Below are positions 13,301 to 22,464 of a stretch of DNA of 64,000 nt, piece by piece. The notes under the pieces are model-generated. The model was given only the letters and a program-made list of their open reading frames with translations. It was not told the origin of the DNA and did not search any database. Made by a program: the position numbers and the translations under genes. This DNA comes from Patella vulgata (Eukaryota; Mollusca; Gastropoda; Patellidae), in NCBI RefSeq assembly GCF_932274485.2, contig NC_065883.2, positions 77,620,059 through 77,684,058 on the forward strand, given 5' to 3'. Within the stretch, counting starts at the first letter, position 1. Every line of letters begins with the position of its first letter.

Positions 13301-15138
13301 GGGAGTTTGGGGTCTCGTCAGTACATAATTTATTTTGGGGAGTTTGGGGTCTCGTCAGTACATAATTTATTTTGGGGAGTTTGGGGTCTCGTCAGTACAT
13401 AATTTATTTTGAGACTAACAAGTAATATTGGGAGCTCCTTTAAAATATTTGTCTACGTTTTATGTTATTTTGTATGTGTAACAGAATTTTTGGGGTTTAA
13501 TACAATCGGCGACATTTTATACGGGTTAATTTGTGACTAACATACAGTAATATTTCCAGGTTAATATCTCATTCTAATTTCTCAGATAACACAGAGACTG
13601 AACTTGGGACGTCCTGGTAAGTGACCAAGTGCCTAGTTCACTGAACCACAAGCAAAAACAAACCAAAAAAAAAAGTCCAAATGCTGCCGTGTCTTCTTTC
13701 TTTTTGGTTATGTATCTTCAAGGCCTTTAAATTCAAACTTATGACAACCTGACAATTTTTTGGATGTACATGGATTTTTTTTCACAATAGCAAGATATTT
13801 TCTTTTTACAAATATGTCTATTTTTAGCAGTATCCATAATATGTCAATTTTAGCATTATGTCAATTTTAGCATTATGTCAATTTTAGCATTATGTCAATG
13901 TCAATTTTAGCATTATGTCAATTTTAGCATTATGTCAATTTTAGCATTATGTCAATTTTAGCATTATGTCAATTTTTTTAGCATTATCATAATGTCAATT
14001 TTTAGCATTATGTCAATAAATTTACTTTAAGGTTAAACTCTTTGAAAAGTCAGATTTTATGGCCAGACTTAATTCACAGGTAAGTTCTCGAGCCAGTCAG
14101 CTACGACCGGGAGATATAACTCAAGCAAGAGCCCTGTTTAATTCAGTTACAGCTGCGCAGTTTCAGAGCTAGAATTTTTAAGATCAATAAAAATAAATTC
14201 AAGTAGATCTTTGTGAACGAGACTAGGATATAAAACTGAAACAAAACCCTTATTAAGTTACGTCTATTGAGATCACGATTCTATTATGATCAATAAAAAA
14301 AATTTGTGGAATTTCTGTCTAATAATAATAATAATAATAATGTATATTTGTAAAGCGCTATATTTGTAAAGCACCAATCCATCCACAAATGCATACTCTA
14401 TGGTCACTATTTACACACATATCTTGATCCATTCTAGCTAAAATACACTGGTAAATAGATGAGTTTTTAGTTTTGTTTTAAAAGATTCAAGTGATGGAGT
14501 TGTTTTAAGGTGATGGGGTAAAGAATTTTACAATATAGGTGCACTGTACTGGAATGTTCTAGAACCGAAAGTTTGTAGATTATACTTTGGAATGTGTAAT
14601 AAGCACAAATCTTGTGGTCTTTTCTGTAGGGGGTGGTATGTAACGGTTTATTAGCCCTGATAGATATGCAGGACTGGAACCATGAAGACATTGATAAACA
14701 ATACAAAGAGAGAGAGACACAAACTAGGTCATTTTGGGATTAAGACATGGTTCAATTTTATTTCGTGGGTCTTTAGCAGTGGGAGGAAACCCGGGGACCC
14801 GGAGAAAACCCATGGGGTTGGACAGGTGACCTACTGCTTGTCACGTACAACCGGGGAATCAAAACCACGCCAGTTGACTTAATGACAGACCTTTTACAAT
14901 ACAAAGAAGTTTGTAGTCAATTCTGGAACAAACTAGTATGTTTTGTGACTAGGGTATTATTAGAGATAAATGTATTTGTGTTATTGATTTACGCTCGCTC
15001 GTCTGACCGGTAAGTACTGATTTAATATTTCCTTTCGGCCATGAAAGATGGATGAAGATTACGATATAATAAGGTCACTGTCTAGAAAGTCAGACAAAGA
15101 TGGAAATAGTAATACTAGTAATCAACAGAATCAAGCCA

Positions 15139-15171
<33 letters not shown>

Positions 15172-15963
15172 GGAGAGAGAGAGAGAGAGTTTAACCTCCA
15201 CTCGACACAAACTTCATCTTTTTGGGTTTAAGTATAGAATTTTCTAGGTGTAATGTTCACCCGACACAAACTTTGTCTTTTTGGGTTTAAATATAGAATT
15301 TCTAGGTGTAATGTTCACCCGACACAAACTTGGTCTTTTTGGTCTTTTTGGGTTTAAGTATAGAATTTTTAGGGGCAAAAGAAACCGGAGGACCCAGAGA
15401 AAATTAAAGAGGTTGGATAGGTGACCCAACTCGATCTTTGTTATGTACAAGCTAGGAATCAAAAGCACGTCTGACTTGACTCAATGACAGACATTATGAT
15501 GTAACAGGCAGATGTTAAACCATTCAGAAAACCCTAGAAATCATGATCCCTGGGCAGTCAAAAGGCTTTTTAAATATATCAACACAGTACAAAAAATCAT
15601 GAGACTAACAAATAATATTTGGAACTGCTTTAAAATATTGTTTATCACGATCGCTGGGCAGTCAAAAGATCTGTTAAATATATCACCATGGATCAAGCAA
15701 TTAAAATAAAATTTGTGAACTCACCTTGATTCTGAATGAAACAGTTTTTCCTACAATCATTGGTTCCTCCCAATCCCAATCGACCGTACATGACTGTGGT
15801 GCAGGATAACGGCCGGTGAAGAAATCAAATATGGTCGTCTTTGACGTCGGGAGGGAGAGAGACGGTAGAGAGATGGGAAGAGAATGAGACTGAAGCCAGT
15901 TGATGTTCGGACCCAGCAACATGACGGCACCCGTTAAAGCTGAACTACCTATCACCATTATCA
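980..15963 (-). CDS. AREL1: AREL1-like HECT E3 ubiquitin ligase, N-terminal half (seven exons; 3' part outside window)
   Basis: Exons in coding order are 15963-15725 (ATG at 15958-15956), 6897-6660, 5340-5177, 3849-3681, 2605-2472, 1739-1662 and 1121-980. Every junction is GT-AG and the phases agree (0, 1, 0, 1, 0, 0, 1), giving 386 codons plus one base. Against human AREL1 recalled from memory the product is collinear: TTIFDFFTGRYPAPQSC, VDWDWEEP, VSFTVHKSGTYNISV, KEFYFKIIGKKLYTFRV and IDDGSQPP all have close counterparts in the same order. The order is a short hydrophobic N-terminus (about residues 1-18), a filamin/immunoglobulin-like domain (about 45-160), a linker, and the start of the extended HECT region. 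The family ubiquitinates pro-apoptotic IAP antagonists such as SMAC in mammals; that role is inherited from the family, not shown here. The catalytic HECT lobes and active-site cysteine must lie below base 1. The mammalian acidic linker is nearly absent. Introns run from 298 bp to 8.8 kb and are full of repeats. Confidence 0.93.
1662..1739 (-). CDS. AREL1: AREL1 78-nt exon
   Basis: The acceptor TTTTTACAG, preceded by a long T tract, leads to 26 codons beginning QLTLKEFYFKII and ending RVCPSTK, with donor AAG|GTTAGT. Phase is 0 on both sides, so skipping would keep the frame. It matches vertebrate QFSVKEFYLKII and RVCPGTK almost residue for residue. This is the start of the extended HECT region. 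Confidence 0.9.
1786..1846 (+). repeat. Family D MITE fragment
   Basis: CATCGAGAGTTGATTATGG and the following TTAATTAATGTCTAAT match the middle of family D. Confidence 0.65.
1855..2137 (+). repeat. Family B SINE, 5'-truncated
   Basis: Runs from GTGGTTCCCCCTTGTCAGTG to a tail with four ATTTC units. The tRNA-like head is missing. It sits in the intron between the 134-nt and 78-nt AREL1 exons. Confidence 0.85.
2246..2441 (-). repeat. Family B SINE, tail missing
   Basis: Contains AGGGATCTTTTACGTGCATG, CATCCGAACGACTAGACAG and the reversed head GGATCGAACACGCTACC. It ends about 30 bp from the AREL1 donor at 2471. Confidence 0.8.
2472..2605 (-). CDS. AREL1: AREL1 exon with a very short linker
   Basis: The acceptor ATTTATAACAG and donor CCAAAG|GTAAGT bound 134 nt, phase 1 in and 0 out. 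It encodes HSIWYEARL then SYNHEKLDRPKKVYVYVSPK. In vertebrates the equivalents IYFEAYL and KPKKVYCYVSPK are separated by some 45 residues of acidic, Ser/Pro-rich sequence; here only about nine residues separate them. A family B SINE fragment begins about 30 bp below the donor. Confidence 0.9.
3080..3300. repeat. Family F repeat, two tandem units
   Basis: Two tandem units share AGCTTAAAATTCATCATAA and the GTAATTACAGAACGGAATGG type block, each ending in a CTGATATTCCT-like sequence. The same unit recurs at 30.97-31.26, 25.62-25.74 and 10.74-10.87 kb. Confidence 0.6.
3353..3590. repeat. Two units related to the 57-kb minisatellite
   Basis: Two imperfect copies of about 160 bp hold AGACAAACCCGCGGACATG and GGACAAACCCGTGGACATG, close to the core of the array at 57.07-57.83 kb. 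Confidence 0.5.
3681..3849 (-). CDS. AREL1: AREL1 exon (GCFQAQVSYG segment)
   Basis: No long open frame marks this exon; it was found by splice sites and homology. The acceptor TTATTTTAG is followed by AGTHTRYIPTTQIYYDP, the donor is AAGTC|GTAAGT, and 169 nt run from phase 0 to phase 1. The key match is RPGCFQAQVSYGDIKLKNGD against the vertebrate RGCFHACISYQNQPINNGE. It ends within the sequence FNILVLSP, whose last codon is completed by the next exon. Confidence 0.9.
3925..4590. repeat. Minisatellite, about 20-bp units, in an AREL1 intron
   Basis: Over 30 copies of a unit like TAATATAACTTATTTTCGTGG, some with an inserted TATTTTTTGTGG. Open frames on the minus strand (ISYITTKINYITTKN) are a by-product of the repeat. 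Confidence 0.95.
4645..4760 (+). repeat. Family E element, left part
   Basis: Shares TTTCGTTTCGTTTTTTATAG and CTACACTAGGATCTGGAAG with the fuller copy at 29.87-30.19 kb. Confidence 0.7.
4950..5048 (+). repeat. Family B SINE tail fragment
   Basis: CCATTAGCCCAGTTGG, then CATTAAACCCCATTTCATTTC: the last about 90 bp of family B. Confidence 0.6.
5177..5340 (-). CDS. AREL1: AREL1 exon after the filamin domain
   Basis: The acceptor TATTTTTAG is followed by GPVDAGKTGFMNYSST, with a donor at GAG|GTAGGT. The exon has 164 nt, phase 1 in and 0 out. The segment VCTAGSSHPLTIETRD parallels the vertebrate LTCGQPHTLQIVPRD. TRDSFGN is the start motif of a second filamin-like strand set, so this part may form another immunoglobulin-like fold. 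Confidence 0.9.
5390..6110 (-). repeat. Family K array, unit about 120 bp
   Basis: Three or more tandem units hold TTCCGATTGACTAGGCAC, TTTTTGCCACACAACTGAC and CAGAACCTCCAGATTAGTGC. Two of them (about 5770-5885 and 5886-6005) are nearly identical. Shorter units of about 75 bp lie at 5.40-5.53 kb. All are in an AREL1 intron. Confidence 0.75.
6116..6572. repeat. Palindromic element with arms of about 60 bp
   Basis: Begins GGGAGATGCTAATTGTAGGC and ends with its complement before 6573, with arms continuing through GGTTGGGGAGGTTC and CCGAAGTCCA. The middle has a second, internal copy of the right end. The right end lies about 90 bp from the donor of the filamin exon (6659). Confidence 0.75.
6660..6897 (-). 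CDS. AREL1: AREL1 exon: core of the filamin-type domain
   Basis: The acceptor TTAAATTTCAG is followed by FFLKNGKIYPV and the donor is GAAGCAG|GTAAGG. The exon has 238 nt, phase 0 in and phase 1 out. It holds the signature VSFTVHKSGTYNISV followed by IKGSPF, which matches the C-terminal strands of filamin repeats (typically G.Y.I.V followed by GSPF). This is the substrate-side or structural domain of AREL1. Confidence 0.92.
7111..7770 (+). repeat. Family D MITE with an internal duplication
   Basis: Starts AAGGAGCATTATGGGAGATT. The stretch with TTGAATTTTAGGCCTAGCC and AAAACAAAGTCTTGATTATCC is present twice, about 270 bp apart (7.22-7.41 and 7.49-7.67 kb). Ends near CAGATTTACCTCTTGTG. Confidence 0.8.
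8185..8335 (-). repeat. Family D MITE fragment
   Basis: GCGTTATGTAAGAGCTAAATC and the AAATCTGCCTATTGCAGG block of the D right end, with decay after about 100 bp. Confidence 0.65.
8497..8738 (-). repeat. Family A SINE with GA tail, head missing
   Basis: A GA/GGGA tract of about 65 bp is followed by GTTTAACCTCCACTCGACAC through GTCACGTACAACCGAGG. The tRNA-like head is absent. Confidence 0.85.
9020..9090 (+). repeat. Family B SINE scrap joined to a family A copy
   Basis: GTGGTTCCCCCTTTTCAGAG through ACTGGCAAGGACAGAG, very similar to 10191-10240. Confidence 0.65.
9091..9398 (-). repeat. Family A SINE with GA tail
   Basis: A (GA)n tract to 9144 is followed by the full A body, ending at the reversed head CACTAACCATT. 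Confidence 0.9.
9400..9695. repeat. Family P element, partial
   Basis: Has TAAAGCTGACCATTCAATTTT and the right end TAAATGATACCCGGTTTCC. The inner part is shortened. Confidence 0.7.
10188..10735 (+). repeat. Family B SINE (old) split by a family A SINE
   Basis: The B body runs from GTGGTTCCCCCTTTTCAGAG to GGCAAGGACAG, resumes after 10556 with GGCAGGGACAGTGTCTAC and TGGATGGGATGG, and decays towards 10735. Confidence 0.75.
10240..10555 (-). repeat. Family A SINE inserted into family B
   Basis: Has a (GA)n tail and a full body to CCATCCAACCCC. It is flanked by GGCAAGGACAG on the left and GGCAGGGACAG on the right, a target-site duplication with one mismatch. Confidence 0.85.
10740..10870. repeat. 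Family F repeat
   Basis: GAATATCAGTCTAAAAATGG in reverse relation to the TTGGACTGATATTCC blocks at 3.2, 25.65 and 31.1 kb. Confidence 0.5.
10884..11290 (-). repeat. Family D MITE
   Basis: Starts TTAAACATACATTATGCAAG and ends at CATAAAGCATCTTTAA. Both termini retain the TTAA motif. Confidence 0.85.
11300..12740. other. Repeat-poor intronic stretch
   Basis: No repeat family recognised. It lies in the 8.8-kb AREL1 intron. On the minus strand GGCGGGAGT|GTAAGTATC near 11378 is a donor-like site, so an alternative 5' exon cannot be excluded. No coding similarity seen. Confidence 0.4.
12740..13415. repeat. Minisatellite in two layers: about 120-bp then about 45-bp units
   Basis: Three units of about 120 bp (TTCTTCTATCGAGGAAA, TTTGGGAGTAACATCTGG) lead into about eight shorter units holding TATTTTGGGGAGTTTG and CGTCTCGTCA. 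Confidence 0.9.
13825..14015. repeat. Minisatellite, 17-bp unit
   Basis: About ten copies of TGTCAATTTTAGCATTA, with small variations. Confidence 0.95.
14320..14700. repeat. AAT microsatellite plus GTAAAGCGCTATAT repeat
   Basis: (AAT)n is followed by TTTGTAAAGCGCTATATT and a body with ACTGGAATGTTCTAGAACC. The (TTA)n and ATTTATATAGCGCATC piece at 21.27-21.35 kb is related in type. Confidence 0.5.
14706..14895 (-). repeat. Family A SINE, head missing
   Basis: Short GA tail, GACACAAACTAGGTCATTTTG through TTGACTTAATGACAGACC. Confidence 0.8.
15138..15535 (-). repeat. Family A SINE with triplicated 3' end
   Basis: After the GA tract, the tail block GTTCACCCGACACAAAC with TTTTTGGGTTTAAGTATAG occurs three times (15.19-15.36 kb), about 60 bp apart, before the rest of the body. 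Confidence 0.8.
15725..15963 (-). CDS. AREL1: AREL1 first coding exon
   Basis: The acceptor TATTTTCAG ends at 15964. Five non-coding bases precede the ATG at 15958-15956, and 78 codons end in phase 0 at donor AAG|GTGAGT (15724). The start MVIGSSALTGAVMLLG is a short hydrophobic stretch that parallels the membrane-like N-terminus of vertebrate AREL1. The second half, from TTIFDFF to VSFRIK, contains the conserved VDWDW box. A GTG codon lies in frame just upstream, but the ATG is preferred. The splice site and start codon are also copied in the minisatellite immediately upstream. Confidence 0.9.
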
Positions 15964-16800
15964 CTGAAAATAAAAAGATTCCAATTTATTATTTCCATAA
16001 ACATTAAAGCTGAACTACCTATCATCATTATCACTGAAAATAAAAAGATTCCAATTTATTATTTCCATTAACAACAATAACGCTGAACTACCTATCACCA
16101 TTTGTCACTGAAAATAAAAACATTTAAAGTTATTATTTCCATTAACAACAATAAAGCTGAACTACCTATCACCATTATCACTGAAAATAAAAAGATTCCA
16201 ATTTATTATTTCCATTAACAACAATAAAGCTGAACTACCTATCACCATTTGTCACTGAAAATAAAAACATTTAAAGTTATTATTTCCATTAACAACAATA
16301 AAGCTGAACTACCTATCACCATTTATCACTGAAAATAAAAACATTTAAAGTTATTATTTCCATTAACAACAATAAAGCTGAACTACCTATCACCATTTAT
16401 CACTGAAAATAAAAACATTTAAAGTTATTATTTCCATTAACAACAATAAAGCTGAACTACCTATCACCATTTATCACTGAAAATAAAAACATTTAAAGTT
16501 ATTATTTCCATTAACAACAATAAAGCTGAACTATCTATCACCATTTATCACTGAAAATAAAAATATTCCAATTTATTATTTCCATTAACAACAATAAAGC
16601 TGAACTATCTATCACCATTTATCACTGAAAATAAAAACATTTAAAGTTATTATTTCCATTAACAACAATAAAGCTGAACTAACTATCACCATTATCACTG
16701 AAAATAAAAACATTCAAATTTTTATCCTTTTCATAAATAACGTTAAAGCTGAACTACCTATCACTGAAAATAAAAATAAATTTAAATATTTCCATTAATA
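15960..16800. repeat. Minisatellite of about 73-bp units copied from the AREL1 exon border
   Basis: Eleven units above the real border. On the gene strand almost every unit reads TTTTATTTTCAGTGATAA then ATGGTGATAGGTAGTTCAGC, that is, the acceptor, the start codon and the first codons of AREL1. The last unit (about 16745) has lost the ATG segment. Confidence 0.95.
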
Positions 16801-17094
16801 ACAAACAAATTTCTTATTTCCCTCTATATATTGTGAAAAACTAATCCACTGAAAGGGATGTAATCGGGTGAGTTAAGTAGTCCTCGATATTAATCTTTGT
16901 TCTTCTGCAAAATGAAAATAAAGGTGTTGGAAGTAAGTCTGGATAAAAAATATTTCCTGTTTAGTGTAAATGGGTACATACAATAGTACGTAGAGGCGTA
17001 AAATGAGTAAAAGGCGTCAATTTTGCCCAGACTATATTGTGTCATTGGTAAACATTCGGATGTGACATTCCCCCCGTAGAACTATACTGGAATG

Positions 17095-17165
17095 AATGAA
17101 TGAAAGGTTGTTTAATGGCACGTCAGCTCCAACCAGGATATATTGCACCAAAGAACTATACTGGG
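17095..17165 (-). repeat. Family J tail
   Basis: GAATGAATGAATGAAAGG, then TTTAATGGCACGTCAGC and TCCAACCAGG. Related copies lie at 22.16 and 57.88 kb. Confidence 0.6.
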
Positions 17166-17206
17166 CATGATATTAAAGGGTCAGCCATCTTGTACTGTTG
17201 TAAAAG

Positions 17207-17480
17207 TACAGAGAGAGAAATGGGGTTTAACATCCACTTGACACAAACCAGGTCATTTTGGGACTAATATATGGTTCAATTTTATTTCAATAATTCGCTT
17301 GCGCGAAGGGGTCTTTAGCAGGGGGAGGAAACCGGAGGACCCGGAGAAAACCCACAAGGTTGGACAGGCGACCCAACTCCTTATCACGTACAACAGGGGA
17401 ATCGGAACCCTGCTAGTTGACTCAATGACAGACCGCATGATACAGCGCGTGTGCTAACCATTCGGCCATCCACACCCCTC
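17207..17480 (-). repeat. Family A SINE
   Basis: Short GA tail, full body, reversed head GCTAACCATTCGGCCATCC. Confidence 0.9.
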
Positions 17481-17892
17481 CCCTCCCCGTGTGGCCTGAA
17501 GAATAGACAATCTAATCTGTGTGGCCTAAAATGAATCTGTGTAATATAAGTTATTAATATACAGGAATCTGGGAAGGGATTAGGGAGAGATTAGTGAGAG
17601 ATTAGTGAGAGATTAGGGTGAAAGGTCATCTCGGTTTAAATAGTTGATTAATATTTTACAGCGTGTGAGGTAAGGCGTAACCTATTTATATCACAGTTCC
17701 TCTAGAGTATTGATCAATACATAGCCAATCGAATCCAGTGAATACTTTATTTTGTTTAAAATTTAAAAACTTAAAAATATGGAATTAGAAGTTTTTGAGA
17801 AAAGTGATCAAGTACTATCTGTTTTTAAATTTTCTTGGATACAATTATTAAATAAAATATATTTTGTTTAAGAGAAAGTTCATCAGGATTTT

Positions 17893-18120
17893 TTGATGTG
17901 GTTTCCCCTTGTCAGAGGTGCAGAACAGAGGGCCTGAGAAGGACAGCTGTCTAGTCGTTCGGATGGGATCAAAAACCGAGGTCCCGTGCAGTTAAAAGAT
18001 TCATTGGCAGTTGGAATATAGCCGCTGTCCAGGCAAAATTTCCCTTATAGTATGCCTATCTTCATTAGCCCAGTCGAAGCAGAACAGTCCCAGTTGGAGT
18101 AGAACCCCATTTCATTTCAT
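17893..18120 (+). repeat. Family B SINE, head missing
   Basis: GTGGTTTCCCCTTGTCAGAG to AACCCCATTTCATTTCATTTT. Confidence 0.8.
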
Positions 18121-18144
18121 TTTATCCCGCGTATGTGTTGGTGT

Positions 18145-18265
18145 ACACATAAAAGAAGCCTTGGCAGTTGAAATTTGTAAAAAAGTGTGGTGTGTGTGCC
18201 CGCAATCATTATAGCCTGGTTGATGCAGAATAAAAGAAGGACGTTGATCCCAATATTATTTCCAC
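18145..18265 (+). repeat. Family B SINE scrap, decayed
   Basis: CCTTGGCAGTTGAAATTTG and GCAGAATAAAAGAAGGACG recall the B 3' half. Confidence 0.45.
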
Positions 18266-18344
18266 TACCCTTCATTATCACAAAGTTCACTCTAGTACTG
18301 TACTTGAAGCAATAGGTTAGATACCAAAGCCAAAGGGAATACAG

Positions 18345-18445
18345 TTATAATTTCCCTCATAGCACACTGTATGGCGTATGCGTGTCTTCATTATCCCAGT
18401 ATAGGAGCAGAACAGTAGAACGTTATAAACCTCATTTCATTTGGT
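18345..18445 (+). repeat. Family B SINE tail fragment
   Basis: TTTCCCTCATAGCACACTG to CTCATTTCATTT. Confidence 0.75.
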
Positions 18446-18710
18446 AAATTTGCTTGAAGAAACAGCCAAGAAATTAAGCCAAAGGCGACACTGTTATAAG
18501 TACGAAGCCAATTTTAAAATTGTATTAAACAGGTTCCAAGTTCACAAAGCATTCGAATCTTCTCAGACTTAAGTAAAGAATTTACTCAACTTCCATTCAC
18601 TGTTTATGAGAAATATTTTTGATCCAGAAACAAAAACCTTTGCACATCGTTTCTTATTGATGTATTTGATACCTTAAAACAACAAAAGTTTTATAAAGTT
18701 CTATATTTTA

Positions 18711-19090
18711 GTTAAACATACATTATGCAAGAGCTAAATCTGCCTATTGCACGTCTTTCTTTAGGCTTGAAATATTATCTAAATTATTAATTACACATTA
18801 ATTAACTTATCAAGACCATAAACTCTATATGGCATCGCTAGCCTGCAATCTTAAGTGGATTATGCGCCGATTTACTGCATAACTTTCCGTCACAATTTAA
18901 CGATTAAATGGATAATCGAGACTATGCTGTTTATATATCGTACTGACTTTAGTAATGATGATAGAGGCTAGGCGGAAATTTCAAATGTGGATCAATTTGA
19001 ATGAAATTTTCAGCAAATTGCCTTTACATTATCTAGTTTTTAACTGCCAACTCGTTATTGAATCTCCCATACTGTACATGTATCTTTAAA
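18711..19090 (-). repeat. Family D MITE
   Basis: TTAAACATACATTATGCAAG to ATGTATCTTTAA, with TTAA at both ends. Confidence 0.85.
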
Positions 19091-19305
19091 ATAAGGTGAA
19101 CAATTTTGAGTAAATTCTGAACTTAAGTCTGAGAATGCTTTGTGAACTCGGAGCCTGTTGTTTATCATCAACAAGAAGAACCAGAGATTATTCCACAGTT
19201 CATCTCAGTTCTTACATGTGTTTATCATAGAAAAACAGCAAAACAATTTCTAGTAATAATTGTCTTGTTTACAATTCTAATTACCGCGGGGCTGGCAGAT
19301 CCAAT

Positions 19306-19690
19306 AGTTTAAAGGTCTATCATCCAGTCAAGTGGCATACTTTCGTTTCCCCGCTTGTATGTGAGAAGGACCAGGGTCATCTGTCCAATCTTGTGAGTTT
19401 TCTGTGGATCCTCTGGTTTCATCCCACTGCTAAAGGCCCCTATGTGCAAGCGAATTATTGAAATAAATTTGAACCATAGATCATGAGTAAAGTGGCACAG
19501 TTTCATTTCCCCACTTGTTTGTGAGAAGGAGCAGGGTCGTCCGTCCAACCTTGTGGGTTTTCTCCGGATCGGATTCTCCGAATTCCTTCCACTGCTAAAG
19601 ACCCCTACGGGCAAGCGAATTATTGAAATAAAATTGAACCATATATTAGTCCCAAAATGACGTTTAAGTTGAGTGGACATTGGCTCTCTC
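19306..19690 (+). repeat. Family A SINE with internal duplication
   Basis: The segment from CAAGTGGCA.A.TTTCRTTTCCC to TTGAACCATA is present twice, about 180 bp apart. It ends with GAGTGGACATTGGCTCTCTC. Confidence 0.8.
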
Positions 19691-20074
19691 ACACTGTAAT
19701 TTTTGCAAGAGAGATTGGGTTCGACTGCCGTGCTATATGTGTATTACAACACAAAGTGAGAAAACCTAATCATAATAACTAGTCAATATTGACTATGTCC
19801 ACTAATTAAACAGAGAATATAAACAATATGGACTATGTCAACTAATTAAACAGAGAATCAATATTGACTATGTCAACTAACACAGAATATAAATACAGTT
19901 AATATACCATGCATTATATCATAATTACCTATAAGTTTACCTGTTATATAATTCTACCTATAGATCTACCTGCCTATAATAAAGTCATTACATATACTTA
20001 CATATACTCAACGTTCATGAACAGGTTCACCTACCAAATCTCAAAACTTTACACAACAACTTTATATATAATCC

Positions 20075-20077
<3 letters not shown>

Positions 20078-20131
<54 letters not shown>

Positions 20132-20350
20132 AATCCAGTCATACAAACTAGGTCATTTCAAGACTAACACATATGGTTCATTTTATTTCTATAATTCGCT
20201 TGCTCGTAGGGGTCTTTAGTAGCTGGAGGAAACCAGAGGAGCCGGGAAAAATCCACAGGATTGGACAGGTGACCCTACACCTTGTCACGTACAACCGGGG
20301 AATCGAAACCACGGCAATTGACTTCACAATGACAGACCTTATGATATTTA
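20078..20350 (-). repeat. Family A SINE with GA tail, head missing
   Basis: About 50 bp of (GA)n, then the body to GACAGACCTTATGATA. Confidence 0.85.
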
Positions 20351-20351
20351 C

Positions 20352-20735
20352 TGGATTATAATCCAATATCTCAATGCTCATTGATGATTTAATCCAGAAA
20401 TGGACAATTGAGACTATTTTTTTTATTGTACCGACTTTAGTAATGATGATCGAGGCTAGGCCCAAAATTCAATCGCTAAATTCTCGGTTCAAAGTGCATT
20501 AATTTGACTAAAATTTTAAGTAAATTCCCTTTACATTATCTAGTTTTTAACTATTATAGTGAGAACTGCCAGCTCTTTTTCTTATCTCCCATAATGTATC
20601 GGATCTTTAAATCTCATTTGAAAACTTGACTGAAATTTTCAGTAAATTCTCTTTACATTATCTAGTTTTTAACTATTATAGTGAGAACTGCCAGCTCTTT
20701 ATCTAATCTCCCATAATGTATCTTTAAATTTCATT
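20352..20735 (-). repeat. Family D MITE, 3' part duplicated
   Basis: TTTTAACTATTATAGTGAGA with ACTGCCAGCTCTTT occurs twice, 125 bp apart, each followed by CCCATAATGTATC. Confidence 0.8.
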
Positions 20736-20869
20736 TGAAAACTTATTATATGGTATAAATTACCATATTTTATTGACAAACCTCAATCTGTTACCTCATT
20801 TGAAAACTAATTTATTCAAACAGACTTTTTATTGAATTAATACATATTAATGTATTTAATTGTTGTTTT

Positions 20870-22090
20870 TTTTAGTATGTAGTTATTTTTTTGTATATTT
20901 AAATCTCAGTTGAAAACTAATTTTTATTAATCTTTAAAACTTTACTATTTTATTACTAGGCCAAGTTTTTTATCGGATCATCATAAATTGTTTTTTTTTG
21001 TTTTTTTTGTTTTTGATGGAGGATTCATACAAATAGTAATAAATAATTGTAGATATTTTCTTAATTAAATGTTTAATAATCAATTTGGGTATATTTTAGT
21101 GTGATTAATTAAGCTAAAAAAGAAAAACACATATTTATAGAAAACAACTACTAGTGTATTTTAAGGCGACGTTTCGAAGAGTATTCTCTCAACGTTATAT
21201 ATCAAGCTAATGATTAATTAAGCTGTTGTTTTAGGTCGTCCATGAAAGATGCTACTTGTAAATAAAAGATATTATTATTATTATTATTATCTAATACATT
21301 TATATAGCGCATCTTTCAACGAAGTGTTCAGATACGCTTAACTATAACAGGTACATTGTATGTCCACTCAATAATATCTTACCTCAGTACATCATGGTTG
21401 ATTTGTCAGTCTGTAATATTTCTCTTTATCAATACAAAAAATAGCTTCTCGTTAAATATATCACAAGTTTGAGCTGATAATATCCAGTATTACACGCTAA
21501 CTAACGTCACAGAAACTATCACAAATTTCCGCTGATAAACTCCAAACTAACTCCACAAATTATTACAATATTATAAAAGGTCTGGTCTTTTATGAACTAC
21601 AGAAAACTATCCCGAAGACCTTGCGTATCCTGTACTTTCTAATTTCTTATCCTTCTATGAACTACACACAGAGTTATCCTTCTTGATATGCCGATATCTG
21701 TCAGATTCAAATTATTTCTTCTTAACAAAACATATCAGTCTTTCTTAAAAGAAATTAATTACTTTCAAAAGTAGAGGTAGAACTCTCGTCTGCGATATAT
21801 AACCCTATGGTAGAAGCATACGTTAATCTTTAAAACAACAACAAAACTGGTAGAACTAAGTATATATGTAACACACCATAGCAGACAAAACTAATTATGA
21901 ATTCTACATGTACACATGTGATAATCTTATATGCTATGACCTCTGACATCAGGATTATGAATAAATTATGATATAAACATGCTGGTAAACATTAACACTG
22001 ATTATTTCATTAATCTTCCTATCAACAGATTATCTACTTAGTAGCTTTAATCTCCATTAAATCACTTGTTAATCCTAGTTAATCCCATTA
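20870..22090. other. AT-rich spacer
   Basis: A hairpin scrap of family X at 21.16-21.21 kb (GACGTTTCGAAGAGTA) and a (TTA)n plus TATAGCGCATC element at 21.27-21.35 kb. Nothing else recognised; no coding signal. Confidence 0.4.
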
Positions 22091-22159
22091 ATATGTTATC
22101 GACTCATCAATACCAAACTGAATGAACAACATAAACCCAATTTAGGCCACAAAACTAAA

Positions 22160-22250
22160 GGCCACACCAATGAATGAAATGAGATGTAGTTTAATGGCAC
22201 ATCAGCACCAACCGTGCGGGTTATATTGCACCAGAACCACACCACTAAAG
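22160..22250 (-). repeat. Family J tail
   Basis: AATGAATGAAATGAGATG, then TTTAATGGCACATCAGC. Confidence 0.55.
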
Positions 22251-22430
22251 GCCACACCAATGAAGGCCCAACCAAACCCATGTGAATGATCAATGGTGTT
22301 AAGGAAGGAACATCTGTCAAGACCTTTGTTGCTCGTCTCAAATACTTTTAGTTTTAATTCTTTAGGTTTTGAAAGATTTCAACCAAATATCGTACTAAAA
22401 ACTTGAATGGCTATTCATATAGGATCCCCT

Positions 22431-22433
<3 letters not shown>

Positions 22434-22464
<31 letters not shown>

